Part shown: in pieces, positions 16,938-26,141 of the stretch
Numbering within the stretch: the stretch's first letter is position 1
Layout: every line of letters starts with the position of its first letter
Assembly: GCA_024280295.1 (NCBI GenBank)
Contig: JAJRQK010000035.1
Location: 1 to 64,000, forward strand
Origin: Bacteroidota bacterium
GTDB lineage: Bacteria > Bacteroidota > Bacteroidia > Flavobacteriales_D > Crocinitomicaceae
DNA length: 64,000 bases
Reading direction: 5' to 3'
Made by a program: the position numbers and the translations under genes
The notes under the pieces: generated by a model
Database searches by the model: none
What the model saw: the letters and a program-made list of their open reading frames with translations, nothing else
What the model was told of the DNA's origin: nothing

Positions 16938-16993
16938 CGCAATGATTCTAAACTTTTTAGGTTAGCAAATTAGATTACTGAATGGTTGATGTA

Positions 16994-18484
16994 TTAAAGC
17001 CTTTCTAGCGGTGTTTTCACTCCATCAACCAACGAATAACAGGCTAGTTTATCTTTAAAAACGGATGACTTAAATAATGACTTATTCAATAGCATTCTGA
17101 CACATTCTTGTATCCCTTCTACAATGGAGGGATGTGGATGAACTAACTCAGAAAGAACTTCAATTGGAGCATTCATTTGTATCAATAATCCAACGGCTTG
17201 AATTGCTGTTGATGCATGTTCTCCAACAACACGCATCCCAAGAATGGTCATCTTCTCGTCATTAGAAACAATTATTTTAAAGAATCCTTGTGTTTTTCGC
17301 ATTGCAATCGCTCTGGCAATCACTGAATAGTCAACCTTAACAACTTTAACTGGAATGTTTTTTTCAATGCATTGTGATTCATTTAGCCCAACCGCTGCAA
17401 CTTCAGGTTTGAGAAACATAATTGTGCATACATTGTCATAAGACAGTTTTTCTGACTTATTTGTAAACGCTTTTTCAACGGCATGACGGGCCTCAATCTC
17501 CCCCATGTTAACAAGTGCAATATGACCGGAAATATCGCCAACAGCATAGATGTTTGGGATATTTGTAAGGGTATCTGTATCTCTAATATGTCTACTGCGT
17601 TGAGACATCTCAATTCCTACATTCTCCAGTCCTAGCGACTCAACATTTGGAACTCGACCAACTGCAAATAATGCTTTTTCGACTTGAATTATTTCAGTTT
17701 TCCCATCGGGGTATTTCAACTCGTATTCAACCTGTCCATCCTTTTGTTCTAGTCGTTCAAGGTGAGCATTATTATGTATCGTTACGCCTTGAGCTTCTAA
17801 ATTTGAGGCAACAAGAGAACTGATGTCGCGATCTTCAAATGGAAGAATATGATCTTGACGGTCAATTAAATAAACTTTTGTCTTTCCGAAATTCGAAAAT
17901 ATGGTGGCATACTCACATCCTATGACTCCTGCACCTACGATAACCATACTTTTTGGATAATCATTTAAATGATCAATTCCATCGCTAGTAAGTATGGTTT
18001 TCTCGTCAAATTTGATTCCGCTAATTCTTCTCGGTCGACTTCCTGTTGCTAATATGATTTTTTCGCCTCGAATTGTTTTTTCAGAACCGTTGTGCTTAAT
18101 TTTAACTTCATTCTGGGAAACTAATGATCCCGATCCTCTCTCATAGCGCAAAAGTTTTCCTGTGGTTTCAGTTTGAAGCAATTTAATGTGACACGAATAT
18201 TGAAATTTTCGCTCGAATACAGCTTCGTCAAGAACTTTTCGCACAGTTTTCCAAGGTACATCATAAGCAGATCTTCCTCCAGAAATAAGTGATTCGTTTA
18301 TTCCAGCTACTTTATTTGCCAGCTCCCATAAGGTTTTTGATGTCAGCGCACCATTGTAAACACCAGCACCGCCAACTCGTTTTTTTTCGATTAAACAAAC
18401 TTTTTTACCGAAATCTATCCCACGCATAGCAGCTGCATAACCTGCTGGTCCTCCTCCTATTACGATAAGATCAAAATTATTCAT
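16994..18484 (-). CDS. pyridine nucleotide-disulfide oxidoreductase family flavoprotein lacking redox cysteines
   Basis: A 496-residue two-dinucleotide-binding-domain flavoenzyme related to dihydrolipoyl dehydrogenase and soluble transhydrogenase. FAD motif: DLIVIGGGPAGYAAA (4-18). NAD(P) motif: MVIVGAGVIGCEYATIF. FAD contact: IPNIYAVGDISG. The interface domain ends HPHPSIVEGIQE, keeping the His-Glu pair. The active-site segment reads GGAGVYNGALTSK (38-50), so both cysteines of the usual GGTCLNVGCIPSK are replaced (Gly41 and Ala46). It cannot reduce a disulfide by the standard mechanism; a transhydrogenase-like or electron-bifurcating role is possible but unproven. The start at 18484 is chosen over the 23-codon extension because the FAD motif follows directly. 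Confidence 0.82.
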   Translation of the reverse strand: MNNFDLIVIGGGPAGYAAAMRGIDFGKKVCLIEKKRVGGAGVYNGALTSKTLWELANKVAGINESLISGGRSAYDVPWKTVRKVLDEAVFERKFQYSCHIKLLQTETTGKLLRYERGSGSLVSQNEVKIKHNGSEKTIRGEKIILATGSRPRRISGIKFDEKTILTSDGIDHLNDYPKSMVIVGAGVIGCEYATIFSNFGKTKVYLIDRQDHILPFEDRDISSLVASNLEAQGVTIHNNAHLERLEQKDGQVEYELKYPDGKTEIIQVEKALFAVGRVPNVESLGLENVGIEMSQRSRHIRDTDTLTNIPNIYAVGDISGHIALVNMGEIEARHAVEKAFTNKSEKLSYDNVCTIMFLKPEVAAVGLNESQCIEKNIPVKVVKVDYSVIARAIAMRKTQGFFKIIVSNDEKMTILGMRVVGEHASTAIQAVGLLIQMNAPIEVLSELVHPHPSIVEGIQECVRMLLNKSLFKSSVFKDKLACYSLVDGVKTPLERL

Positions 18485-18501
18485 ACTTCTTTTTTCTCGG
18501 T

Positions 18502-18509
18502 CAAAGATA
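18502..18509 (-). promoter_or_regulatory. TATCTTTG promoter box
   Basis: Perfect TAnnTTTG match 17 bases upstream of the ATG at 18484, which also supports that start over the longer one at 18553. Confidence 0.5.
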
Positions 18510-18754
18510 GAAAATCGATTGAAGTAATGATTTATGTTTATGAATGATCTCAAATCTCAATCATCGATTTGTCTTAGAGCTTTATGTATAGCAGAGTAAA
18601 TGGTTTAATTTATCATTGATACTTTCTTGATTGATGGATAGAAGGTGTTGTCAATATGCTCTTAGATTAATTTGCAATTACAAGTAAAATTTTTCCATAA
18701 GCAAACTTTTGAGTATCTTGGCTACAACTCAATAATACTAATTGTTACGCTCTA

Positions 18755-19240
18755 ATGAAGTACGATGAATACTTAGCAAAAGGAAGAGAGGATAAGGACG
18801 ACCTAACTATTTGGCTGAAAAGATTAAAGAAGAAAAATCCTCGAAAATTAGATGATGTCTTTCAAAAGCATCATAACACTGTTTTTGAGTCAATAGATTG
18901 TCTTAAATGTGCCAATTGTTGTAAAACGACAAGTCCAATCTTTCGAGATGTTGATGTGAAGAGGATTGCCAAAAAAATGCGAATGCCAATCATCAAATTC
19001 GAGCAAGAATATTTAAGAAAGGATAATGATGACGATTTGGTACTTCAATCCACACCATGTCCATTTCTCTATGAAGATAATTCTTGCGGAATCTATGAAG
19101 TACGACCTCAAGCATGTCGAGAATACCCACATACTGATCAGCGAAAGGTGGTCCAAGTTCTTGAATTAGCGCAAAGAAACTTGGATATCTGCCCGGCAGT
19201 TTGTCAAATTGTTGCTGATGTTAAAGAAGAACTTGGCTAA
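18755..19240 (+). CDS. YkgJ family cysteine-cluster protein
   Basis: A 161-residue protein of the YkgJ (UPF0153, PF03692) family. The expected cysteines are present: CLKCANCCK (about residues 50-58), CPFLYEDNSCGIYEVRPQAC (about 102-121) and two more in ICPAVC near the C-terminus. These proteins are presumed to bind a metal or an Fe-S/zinc centre; no reaction is established. It begins at an ATG with no clear TAnnTTTG box (nearest is TATCTTGG at about 18713). Same strand as, and 57 bases before, the giant T9SS gene. Confidence 0.85.
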   Translation: MKYDEYLAKGREDKDDLTIWLKRLKKKNPRKLDDVFQKHHNTVFESIDCLKCANCCKTTSPIFRDVDVKRIAKKMRMPIIKFEQEYLRKDNDDDLVLQSTPCPFLYEDNSCGIYEVRPQACREYPHTDQRKVVQVLELAQRNLDICPAVCQIVADVKEELG

Positions 19241-19297
19241 AACCAACTGATTAATGACTATTTTCGTCTCAATACTAGAACCAATATCACTTCAATT

Positions 19298-22200
19298 ATG
19301 AATGCTACTAGAACGCTTGTCTTAGCAGGTATTTTGCTATTTATAACGAACTTTTCGATCGCTCAACGTGATAAAGATGGAAGCTATATTGCTCCTGGTG
19401 GGAACACGGTGGTTAATACCTATACATATCTTTCTGGAAATGCAATTGCTGGTTCAAACACACTTACGGTTAGTAGTAATGCGATGGTTGGGGGTGTTTT
19501 CGGTGGCGCTTTAGCTGCTGGGGACTTAATCATGGTCATTCAAATGCAAGGTGTCTCTATGGATATTAATACCACACCAACAGCAGTGTGGGGGGGGAAT
19601 TATACTGTGCCGAATAGTTATGTTATTCCCGATTTAAGTAATTTTGGCGTGAGCCCAGAAAATTGGGGTGGTGTTACTAATTACAATCAATCAGGACTAC
19701 ATGAACGAGTTGAGGTATTGAGTGTTTCTGGAGCAAATACGATTACTTTGAACTGTAATTTAGTAAATAGCTATACTTCTTCTGGACATGTCCAAATTGT
19801 TCGAATTCCACGATTTACGGATTTAACTGTGAATGGGGGCTCTACAATCATTCCAACCCTTTGGAACGGTAATTCTGGTGGAATTGTTGCACTTGAAGTA
19901 AATGGGACATTAACAATAAATGCGGGTGGCTCAATTAGTGCTACCGCTTATGGTTTTAGAGGTGGACAGCTTGATCCTAATAGTTTTACTGCTACGGCAA
20001 ATGTTGCTGAGGTGAGACATTTGGGGTCTTTTGATAACCTAGAAGGCTCTGAAAAAGGCGAAGGAATAGGAGGGTTTTATACGGAATATGACTTGCTTTC
20101 ATCAAGATATGGAATTGGAGCTCCAGCAAATGCAGGAGGAGGAGGAGGATACCAAAATACAGGAGGCGGTGGAGGATCTAACGTAATGGTTGGCGGAGCT
20201 TATACTGGGCAAGGAAATCCACAGGGATTTACAGCAGTTTGGAATCTTGAATCTCCAGCTTTTGGTGGTTCTACATCATCTGGTGGTGGACGTGGTGGAT
20301 ATGCTTATTCTTCAAATGATATAGATGCAACGCTAGTTGGGCCTAGAAATAACCTTTGGGGTGGTGATGGTCGAAAAACAAATGGTGGATTCGGTGGACA
20401 TCCCCTTTTATTCGTTGCTGATAGAGTTTGGTTTGGTGGAGGTGGAGGATCTGGCGATCAAGATAGTGATGAAGGTGGTGCTGGTGGTCGTGGTGGCGGA
20501 CTTGTATTTATGAATCTATATGGAACTATTGTTGGTTCGGGAACAATTGAAGCTATTGGTGAAAACGGACAAAACAGTAACCCAGCAGGACTTGTTGCAA
20601 ATGCAGGAAATCCACAGGTAGGAAATGATGGAGCAGGAGGTGGTGGTGCCGGTGGTTCAATTCACATTGAAAATATTTCGCCTTTCCCAGGTACAATGCT
20701 TTTAGACGTTCATGGTGGTGATGGTGGTAATCAAGATATTGGGTTTTATAATCCCGGACCTCCAATTCCTTCTCAACCAGAAGAAGCAGCAGGCCCTGGT
20801 GGATCAGGATCAGGTGGTTATATCCGAATTTCATCAGGTACTCCAATAAAAAATTTGATAGCTGGTGCTAATGGAACCACCAATTCTTCGCACATGACAG
20901 AATTTCCTCCAAATGGAGCAACGGAAGGTTCGGATGGATTCCCCGTATTACCCGCAAATCCAGTATTTAATATTGCACTCACAGATGTGAGTATTTGTTC
21001 GGGTGCTACTGCAAACTTAGTAGCAGTTGTAACCGGAACGCCTCTTGGAACAGTAACATGGTTCGATGCCATGGTTGGTGGGAGTGTAGTTGCAACTGGA
21101 AATTCATTTACCACACCAACACTTTTTGTAACTACAACTTACTGGGTGGGAGTTTGCCCAGGATCTTTTAGAGAACCTGTAACAGTAACGGTTTTCCCTC
21201 CAGATGACGCTAGTTTTGTTTATACATCTGCCTCATATTGTGTGAATGATCCAGATCCTACTCCAACAATTACTGGTTTAGCTGGCGGAATTTTTTCAAG
21301 TATTCCAGTTGGAGTATCAATTAACGCAGCAACTGGTCAAATTGATGTGAGTGCTTCAACACCTGCAAGCTATACAATCACTTATACTACAAATGGACCT
21401 TGTCCTAATACGAGTAATATAGTGGTGACAATTAGTGCTTTAGATAACGCTAATTTCAATTATGGTGCGGCTGCATACTGTATTGCTGACCCTGATCCAA
21501 CTCCAACTATTACTGGACTTGCAGGTGGTACGTTCTCAAGTGTTCCAGCTGGATTGTCAATTAATGCTGCAACGGGTCAAATTGATGTTAATTTATCGAC
21601 TCCCGCAGCATACACAATCACCTATACTACAAATGGATCTTGCCCTACATCAAGTAATGTTTCTGTAACGATAACTGCACTTGATGATGCTAGTTTCAAT
21701 TATGGTGTAACGTCATATTGTATTGCAGATCCTGACCCTCTGCCTACAATCACAGGTGTTGGTGGAGGAACGTTTACGAGTGTTCCAGCTGGATTGTCAA
21801 TTAATGCTACAACGGGTCAAATTGATGTTAGTTTGTCTACTCCTGCATCCTATACTATTACATATACAACATCTGGAGCTTGTTCCAACTCAAGTAACGT
21901 GGTCGTAACTATCACAGCTTTAGATGATGCGAGTTTTAATTATGCGATGGTCTCATATTGTGTAGATGCATTAGATCCTACGCCGATTATAACAGGTGTT
22001 GTTGGCGGAACGTTTACAAGTGCACCAGTTGGATTGTCAATTAATGCTATAACTGGTCAAGTTGATGTGAGTTTGTCTACTTCTGCGGCATATACCATTA
22101 CGTACACGACTACAGGGGTTTGTGCCAATTCAAGTAATGTAGCGTTGACTATTATTGCTTTAGATGATCCGAGTTTTAGTTTCTCCTCAGCTTCTTATTG

Positions 22201-25200
22201 CATCGATGCACTTGATCCATCACCTACAATTACAGGTGTTGTTGGAGGAATATTTACGAGTGCACCTGCTGGTTTGTCAATCAACTCTACCTCTGGAGTG
22301 ATTGATTTGAGTTTATCTACACCAGCGACCTATACTATCTCTTACACAACTGCTGGAGCTTGTCCAACTTCAAGTAATGTAGCTTTGACAATTGTAGCAT
22401 TAGATGATCCTAGCTTTAGCTACGGTTCACCTAGTTATTGTAGTTCTGGAACAGACCCAACACCTATTATTACTGGATTAGGAGGAGGAACTTTTACGAG
22501 TTCACCTGCTGGACTTTCAATCAACGCTGCATTAGGATTGATTGACGTTAGTTTATCTACTGCATCAGCCTACACGATAACATATTTAACCACTGGTCCT
22601 TGTCCAACTTCAAGTGATTTTGCGGTGACAATAACTGCTTTGGATGATGCAAATTTCAATTATGCTTCGGCTTCTTATTGTGTGAATGCTGTTGATCCAA
22701 TACCAACTATTACAGGAGTTCCTGGTGGGACTTTTGCAAGTGCGCCGGCTGGACTATCAATGAACCCTGCAACTGGTCAAATTGATGTAAGTTTATCTAC
22801 TCCTGGGCCATATACTATTACTTATTCTACTGCTGGAGTTTGTGCAAATTCAAGTAACTTTGCTATTACAATCTCCCCACTTGATGATGCGAACTTCAAC
22901 TATGCATTAGGATCATATTGTGTAAATGCAACTGATCCAACTCCAACAATTACGGGGTTGGTTGGCGGAACATTCACAAGTGCACCTGCTGGATTGTCAA
23001 TAAATGCTGCAACAGGTCAAATTGATGTCGGTTTATCGATGCCTGGACCATATACAATCACTTACATAACATCTGGTATTTGCCCTAATTCGAGTAATGT
23101 CGCAGTAACTATTGATCCTCTTGATGATTCAGCATTCAATTATTCGGCAGCTTCATATTGCGGTAATTCACTCGATCAAATCCCAACAGTTACGGGATTA
23201 AGTGGAGGCACTTTTACGATTGCTCCTGCTGTTGGACTTCCTATCAATTCGATTAATGGTACAATCACTATTACTGGTTCGACACCTGGAATGTACACTA
23301 TAACTTACATGACTTCTGGGCCATGCCCAACTTCCAGTAATGTCGCTATAACTATTGATCCTTTTGATGATGCGACGTTCAATTATTCTTCGGGATCTTA
23401 TTGTGTAAATGGAACTGATCCAACTCCAACAATTACTGGTTTAGTTGGAGGTTCATTTACGAGTGTTCCAGTTGGACTTGTAATTAGTGCTTCTGGGGTT
23501 ATTGATTTGAGTGCATCAGCTCCTGGACCATATACCATTACGTACACAACATCTGGCACTTGTCCAAATACAAGTAATTTCGCAGTAACTATTGATCCAT
23601 TTGATGACGCTAGTTTTAACTTTGGTGGATCAGTATCCTATTGCATGAGTGCAGCAGACCCAATACCAACTATAACAGGCTTGATTGGGGGGGCATTTAC
23701 AAGTGTTCCAGTTGGATTGTCAATGAATCCAGTAACTGGTCAAATTGATGTGAGTGCATCCATGTCTGGTCCTTATACGATTACTTATACAACTTCTGGA
23801 ACGTGCCCAAATTCAAGTAATTTCGCAGTAACTATTGATCCACTTGATGATGCTTCGTTTAGCTATACTGCACCTACTTATTGTGTAGCTGATCCAGATC
23901 CTACGCCAACAATCATAGGACTTGCGGGAGGTTCTTTTACAAGCGCCCCTGTTGGATTAGTAATTAACCCATTAACAGGAGTTATTGATGTAAGTGCTTC
24001 CACTGTTGCAGTCTATACAATCACTTATACAACTTCTGGAACGTGCCCAAGCTCAAATAATGTAACAATTGAAATTTTGGCGGCGGATAATGTTGTGTTT
24101 ACCGCTACACCAACATGTGATGGAGGTATATCATCTGCACCAGTTACTGTTGGAGGAACGTTTACTTTTGGTGTTCTGCCAGTTGATGGTGCTATAATTG
24201 ATCCAGTTACTGGAGTTGTCACTGGAGGTACGGCAGGAACAACATACTCAATCACATACACAACGCTTGGTGCATGTGGTACTGCATCAACAGTAATGGT
24301 TACAGCTCTTTTAAGTCCATTAATTAGCCCTGTTGCAGATGTTGTTGCATGTGATTCTTACACTTTACCTGTAATTATTGGTACTAACTTGAGCGGAACG
24401 GAAGCGTACTATGATGATTCTCAAATTGCTGGGGGGGCTATTATTTCTGGGGCAATTACCTCGACCCAAACCGTCTATATCTATGATGTTAATGCTGGAG
24501 GATGTTCTGACGAAACAAGCTTTGTTGTTACAATCAATGTCTCAGATGATGCAAGTTTTACACTAACAGATTTCTGTGAAGGCGCGACAAATTTGGCTAC
24601 TATAACCGGTACAGTTGGAGGAAGTTTTAGTTTTGTTCCTTCTGTTTCTGATGGAGCAACGATAAATTCTGTAACTGGCGAGATCACAAATGGAGTTTCT
24701 GGAACTACTTATACGATTGAATATTTAACAGTTGGAGTTTGTCCTGCTACATCAACTCAATCGGTCACAGTAAAGACCATTCCATTGGCTCCTGTGATTA
24801 GTTCGGACATAACGTATTGTAGTGACGCACTGTTATCTGATATGACTGCTACAGGTGGATCTGGTGTCCTAAGTTGGTTTGATGATTCTGGATTATCGAA
24901 CCAGATCGGGACGGGTGGAACTCAAACTCCGTTCTCGACGAATGGTGTCACAAGTTATTACGTGAATGAAACCGAAAATGGCTGCACGGGGTCTACGAGT
25001 GTTGTAAATATTACGATTGAAGACTGTGACATACTGATTCCTAGTGCATTTACTCCAGATAATGATGGTGCAAATGATGATTGGGAATTGATGGATATTG
25101 ACTATATTTATCCAAACAACGTTGTGAAGATCTACAACAGATGGGGAAATCTTATTTTCGAATCTGTGCAGGGTGATTATGACAATAACCGCTGGGATGG

Positions 25201-25312
25201 AACATTTAAGGGGAAACCTCTGCCAGTTGCTTCTTATTTTTATATCATTGAACCCAATGCTGATGGTGTTGACGAAATGACAGGAAGCATTACAATTATA
25301 CTTGGAAATTAA
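19298..25312 (+). CDS. giant T9SS type B (gliding-motility C-terminal) repeat protein
   Basis: A 2004-residue secreted protein. Signal peptide: residues 1-22 (ending FSIAQ). Residues 25-555 form a beta-rich region with many glycine runs (GGGGGYQNTGGGGGS and others). An Ig-like domain follows (about 555-635; CSGATANLVAVVTG, VTWFD). Residues 636-1596 are twelve copies of an 80-residue module (SYC..DPTPTITG..GGTFTS.P.GLSINA.TGQIDVS...YTITYTT.G.CP), then two divergent copies, a second Ig-like domain (SWFDDSG) and the type B sorting domain (about 1912-2004; PSAFTPDNDGANDDW, KIYNRWGNLIFES, WDGTFKG). It should be carried by T9SS to the surface or medium, as an adhesin or matrix component. No PorP/SprF-like partner gene adjoins it, though such pairs are common. 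Confidence 0.93.
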   Translation: MNATRTLVLAGILLFITNFSIAQRDKDGSYIAPGGNTVVNTYTYLSGNAIAGSNTLTVSSNAMVGGVFGGALAAGDLIMVIQMQGVSMDINTTPTAVWGGNYTVPNSYVIPDLSNFGVSPENWGGVTNYNQSGLHERVEVLSVSGANTITLNCNLVNSYTSSGHVQIVRIPRFTDLTVNGGSTIIPTLWNGNSGGIVALEVNGTLTINAGGSISATAYGFRGGQLDPNSFTATANVAEVRHLGSFDNLEGSEKGEGIGGFYTEYDLLSSRYGIGAPANAGGGGGYQNTGGGGGSNVMVGGAYTGQGNPQGFTAVWNLESPAFGGSTSSGGGRGGYAYSSNDIDATLVGPRNNLWGGDGRKTNGGFGGHPLLFVADRVWFGGGGGSGDQDSDEGGAGGRGGGLVFMNLYGTIVGSGTIEAIGENGQNSNPAGLVANAGNPQVGNDGAGGGGAGGSIHIENISPFPGTMLLDVHGGDGGNQDIGFYNPGPPIPSQPEEAAGPGGSGSGGYIRISSGTPIKNLIAGANGTTNSSHMTEFPPNGATEGSDGFPVLPANPVFNIALTDVSICSGATANLVAVVTGTPLGTVTWFDAMVGGSVVATGNSFTTPTLFVTTTYWVGVCPGSFREPVTVTVFPPDDASFVYTSASYCVNDPDPTPTITGLAGGIFSSIPVGVSINAATGQIDVSASTPASYTITYTTNGPCPNTSNIVVTISALDNANFNYGAAAYCIADPDPTPTITGLAGGTFSSVPAGLSINAATGQIDVNLSTPAAYTITYTTNGSCPTSSNVSVTITALDDASFNYGVTSYCIADPDPLPTITGVGGGTFTSVPAGLSINATTGQIDVSLSTPASYTITYTTSGACSNSSNVVVTITALDDASFNYAMVSYCVDALDPTPIITGVVGGTFTSAPVGLSINAITGQVDVSLSTSAAYTITYTTTGVCANSSNVALTIIALDDPSFSFSSASYCIDALDPSPTITGVVGGIFTSAPAGLSINSTSGVIDLSLSTPATYTISYTTAGACPTSSNVALTIVALDDPSFSYGSPSYCSSGTDPTPIITGLGGGTFTSSPAGLSINAALGLIDVSLSTASAYTITYLTTGPCPTSSDFAVTITALDDANFNYASASYCVNAVDPIPTITGVPGGTFASAPAGLSMNPATGQIDVSLSTPGPYTITYSTAGVCANSSNFAITISPLDDANFNYALGSYCVNATDPTPTITGLVGGTFTSAPAGLSINAATGQIDVGLSMPGPYTITYITSGICPNSSNVAVTIDPLDDSAFNYSAASYCGNSLDQIPTVTGLSGGTFTIAPAVGLPINSINGTITITGSTPGMYTITYMTSGPCPTSSNVAITIDPFDDATFNYSSGSYCVNGTDPTPTITGLVGGSFTSVPVGLVISASGVIDLSASAPGPYTITYTTSGTCPNTSNFAVTIDPFDDASFNFGGSVSYCMSAADPIPTITGLIGGAFTSVPVGLSMNPVTGQIDVSASMSGPYTITYTTSGTCPNSSNFAVTIDPLDDASFSYTAPTYCVADPDPTPTIIGLAGGSFTSAPVGLVINPLTGVIDVSASTVAVYTITYTTSGTCPSSNNVTIEILAADNVVFTATPTCDGGISSAPVTVGGTFTFGVLPVDGAIIDPVTGVVTGGTAGTTYSITYTTLGACGTASTVMVTALLSPLISPVADVVACDSYTLPVIIGTNLSGTEAYYDDSQIAGGAIISGAITSTQTVYIYDVNAGGCSDETSFVVTINVSDDASFTLTDFCEGATNLATITGTVGGSFSFVPSVSDGATINSVTGEITNGVSGTTYTIEYLTVGVCPATSTQSVTVKTIPLAPVISSDITYCSDALLSDMTATGGSGVLSWFDDSGLSNQIGTGGTQTPFSTNGVTSYYVNETENGCTGSTSVVNITIEDCDILIPSAFTPDNDGANDDWELMDIDYIYPNNVVKIYNRWGNLIFESVQGDYDNNRWDGTFKGKPLPVASYFYIIEPNADGVDEMTGSITIILGN
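20130..20830 (+). repeat. glycine-rich tract in the N-terminal region of the 2004-residue protein
   Basis: Clusters of GGN codons encode runs such as GGGGG, GGGGSG and GGAGGRGGG between short hydrophobic strands. Similar in character to, though less extreme than, the tract at 36285-37190 in the second giant protein. Confidence 0.8.
21203..24085 (+). repeat. twelve tandem 240-bp repeats (80-residue module)
   Basis: Copies 1-8 keep an exact 240-base period (the codons for the SYC motif recur every 240 bases from 21230); copies 9-12 vary by one to two codons. Each copy begins DDASFNY or similar and has two cysteines, in SYC and in GxCP, about 50 residues apart. The same module occurs eight times in the protein at 51015-54926. 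Confidence 0.92.
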
Positions 25313-25329
25313 CTTGATTTAGATTTAAA

Positions 25330-25908
25330 GTGAATGTATCGATAGATAATAGCGGGATTACCACTGCCGTGAGAAAGATTTTTCAATCTCAAGGAGACGA
25401 GTTGAATACAGCTGGTGAGAATATCTTGGTTTCACATTTTGGTAATTTTTCACAGAATCTAGTGGCTTCACTATCAGAAGGGATAGAGGAACTTTTAATA
25501 TCTGTAGGAGACAAGAGAATGGTGATTAAACGTATGTTTTCAATCCTCATTGAAGGGCTTCAAAATGTGCGTTTACATGGCGAATATGATGATCAAAATA
25601 GACAACTCGCATACCTTCTGATTTCTAGTACAAAAACAAGTTACAAAATTACCATGGCAAATCTTGTGAAATCAGAGGATGTCAACAATATTATCTCGTT
25701 TATCGATCGAATTAATAATTTCTCCGATGAGAACTTGAAAGCAACATATTTAGCAGTTTTGTCGAATGAGTTTCTTACAAAGAAAGGAGGTGCAGGCTTA
25801 GGCTTTATCACGACAAGAAGAAAATCAAGTAATTCATTGCTCTATGATTTCTATGAAGTAAGCGATGACAAACAACTTTTCTCACTTGAAATCATCTTGG
25901 ATCGCTAA
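25330..25908 (+). CDS. SiaB-like (DUF6272) protein
   Basis: A 192-residue soluble protein matching the DUF6272/SiaB family of histidine-kinase-like ATPase-fold proteins: FSILIEGLQNVRLHG in the helix where GHKL kinases have their N-box, GGAGLGFITTRRKS in place of a G-box, and the end FSLEIILDR. In Pseudomonas, SiaB phosphorylates the STAS-type protein SiaC in a partner-switching circuit with the phosphatase SiaA. A STAS protein is encoded at 29653, but no phosphatase is in the window. Begins at a GTG 17 bases after the giant T9SS gene, so it may be co-transcribed with it. No in-frame ATG precedes residue 60. Confidence 0.78.
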   Translation: MNVSIDNSGITTAVRKIFQSQGDELNTAGENILVSHFGNFSQNLVASLSEGIEELLISVGDKRMVIKRMFSILIEGLQNVRLHGEYDDQNRQLAYLLISSTKTSYKITMANLVKSEDVNNIISFIDRINNFSDENLKATYLAVLSNEFLTKKGGAGLGFITTRRKSSNSLLYDFYEVSDDKQLFSLEIILDR

Positions 25909-25981
25909 GGTTAAATCCAAAATTTAACTCTCAAATATGGCTGAGTTTCGACAAATTATTCCAAGAATAAATAAAAATGCA

Positions 25982-25989
25982 TATCTTTG
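25982..25989 (+). promoter_or_regulatory. TATCTTTG promoter box
   Basis: Perfect TAnnTTTG match 20 bases before the ATG of the small Cys-rich gene at 26010. Confidence 0.5.
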
Positions 25990-26009
25990 TTTAGATTGAA
26001 TCTAAATAA

Positions 26010-26141
26010 ATGCAAAAACTGTTCATTTCAAAGGATGCACTTCCTCCTCAATTTGAGAATAATTTTGAATGCAAGAAAAAGAAATGTTGCAAGAAGTTCA
26101 AAAGTAAGGGAACACATTGTCGTAAATGCCCAAAGATTTAA
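26010..26141 (+). CDS. small Lys/Cys-rich protein (43 residues)
   Basis: A 43-residue reading frame starting MQKLFISKDALPPQFENNFE, with the second half made almost wholly of Lys and Cys: CKKKKCCKKF, then KSKGTHCRKCPKI. Five cysteines and one His lie within the last 23 residues, a pattern expected for metal binding or for a compact disulfide/zinc knuckle. There is no signal peptide. A perfect promoter box sits 20 bases upstream and its ATG is the first after it, which is the main support for it being a gene. It overlaps the unclear 5' end of the beta-barrel gene in another frame. No family recognised; I have an uncertain impression of similar short proteins in other Bacteroidota. Confidence 0.6.
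   Translation: MQKLFISKDALPPQFENNFECKKKKCCKKFKSKGTHCRKCPKI

Noticed and set aside
15881-16942. Intact 353-residue acyltransferase from a TTG start
   Set aside because: Its first 30 residues are unrelated to the family, while the family's first block is present in another frame of the same DNA.
21203-24085. A regular 240-bp period that might suggest a CRISPR-like or satellite array
   Set aside because: The period is a whole number of codons, there are no spacers, and the repeats are diverged coding modules in one frame.
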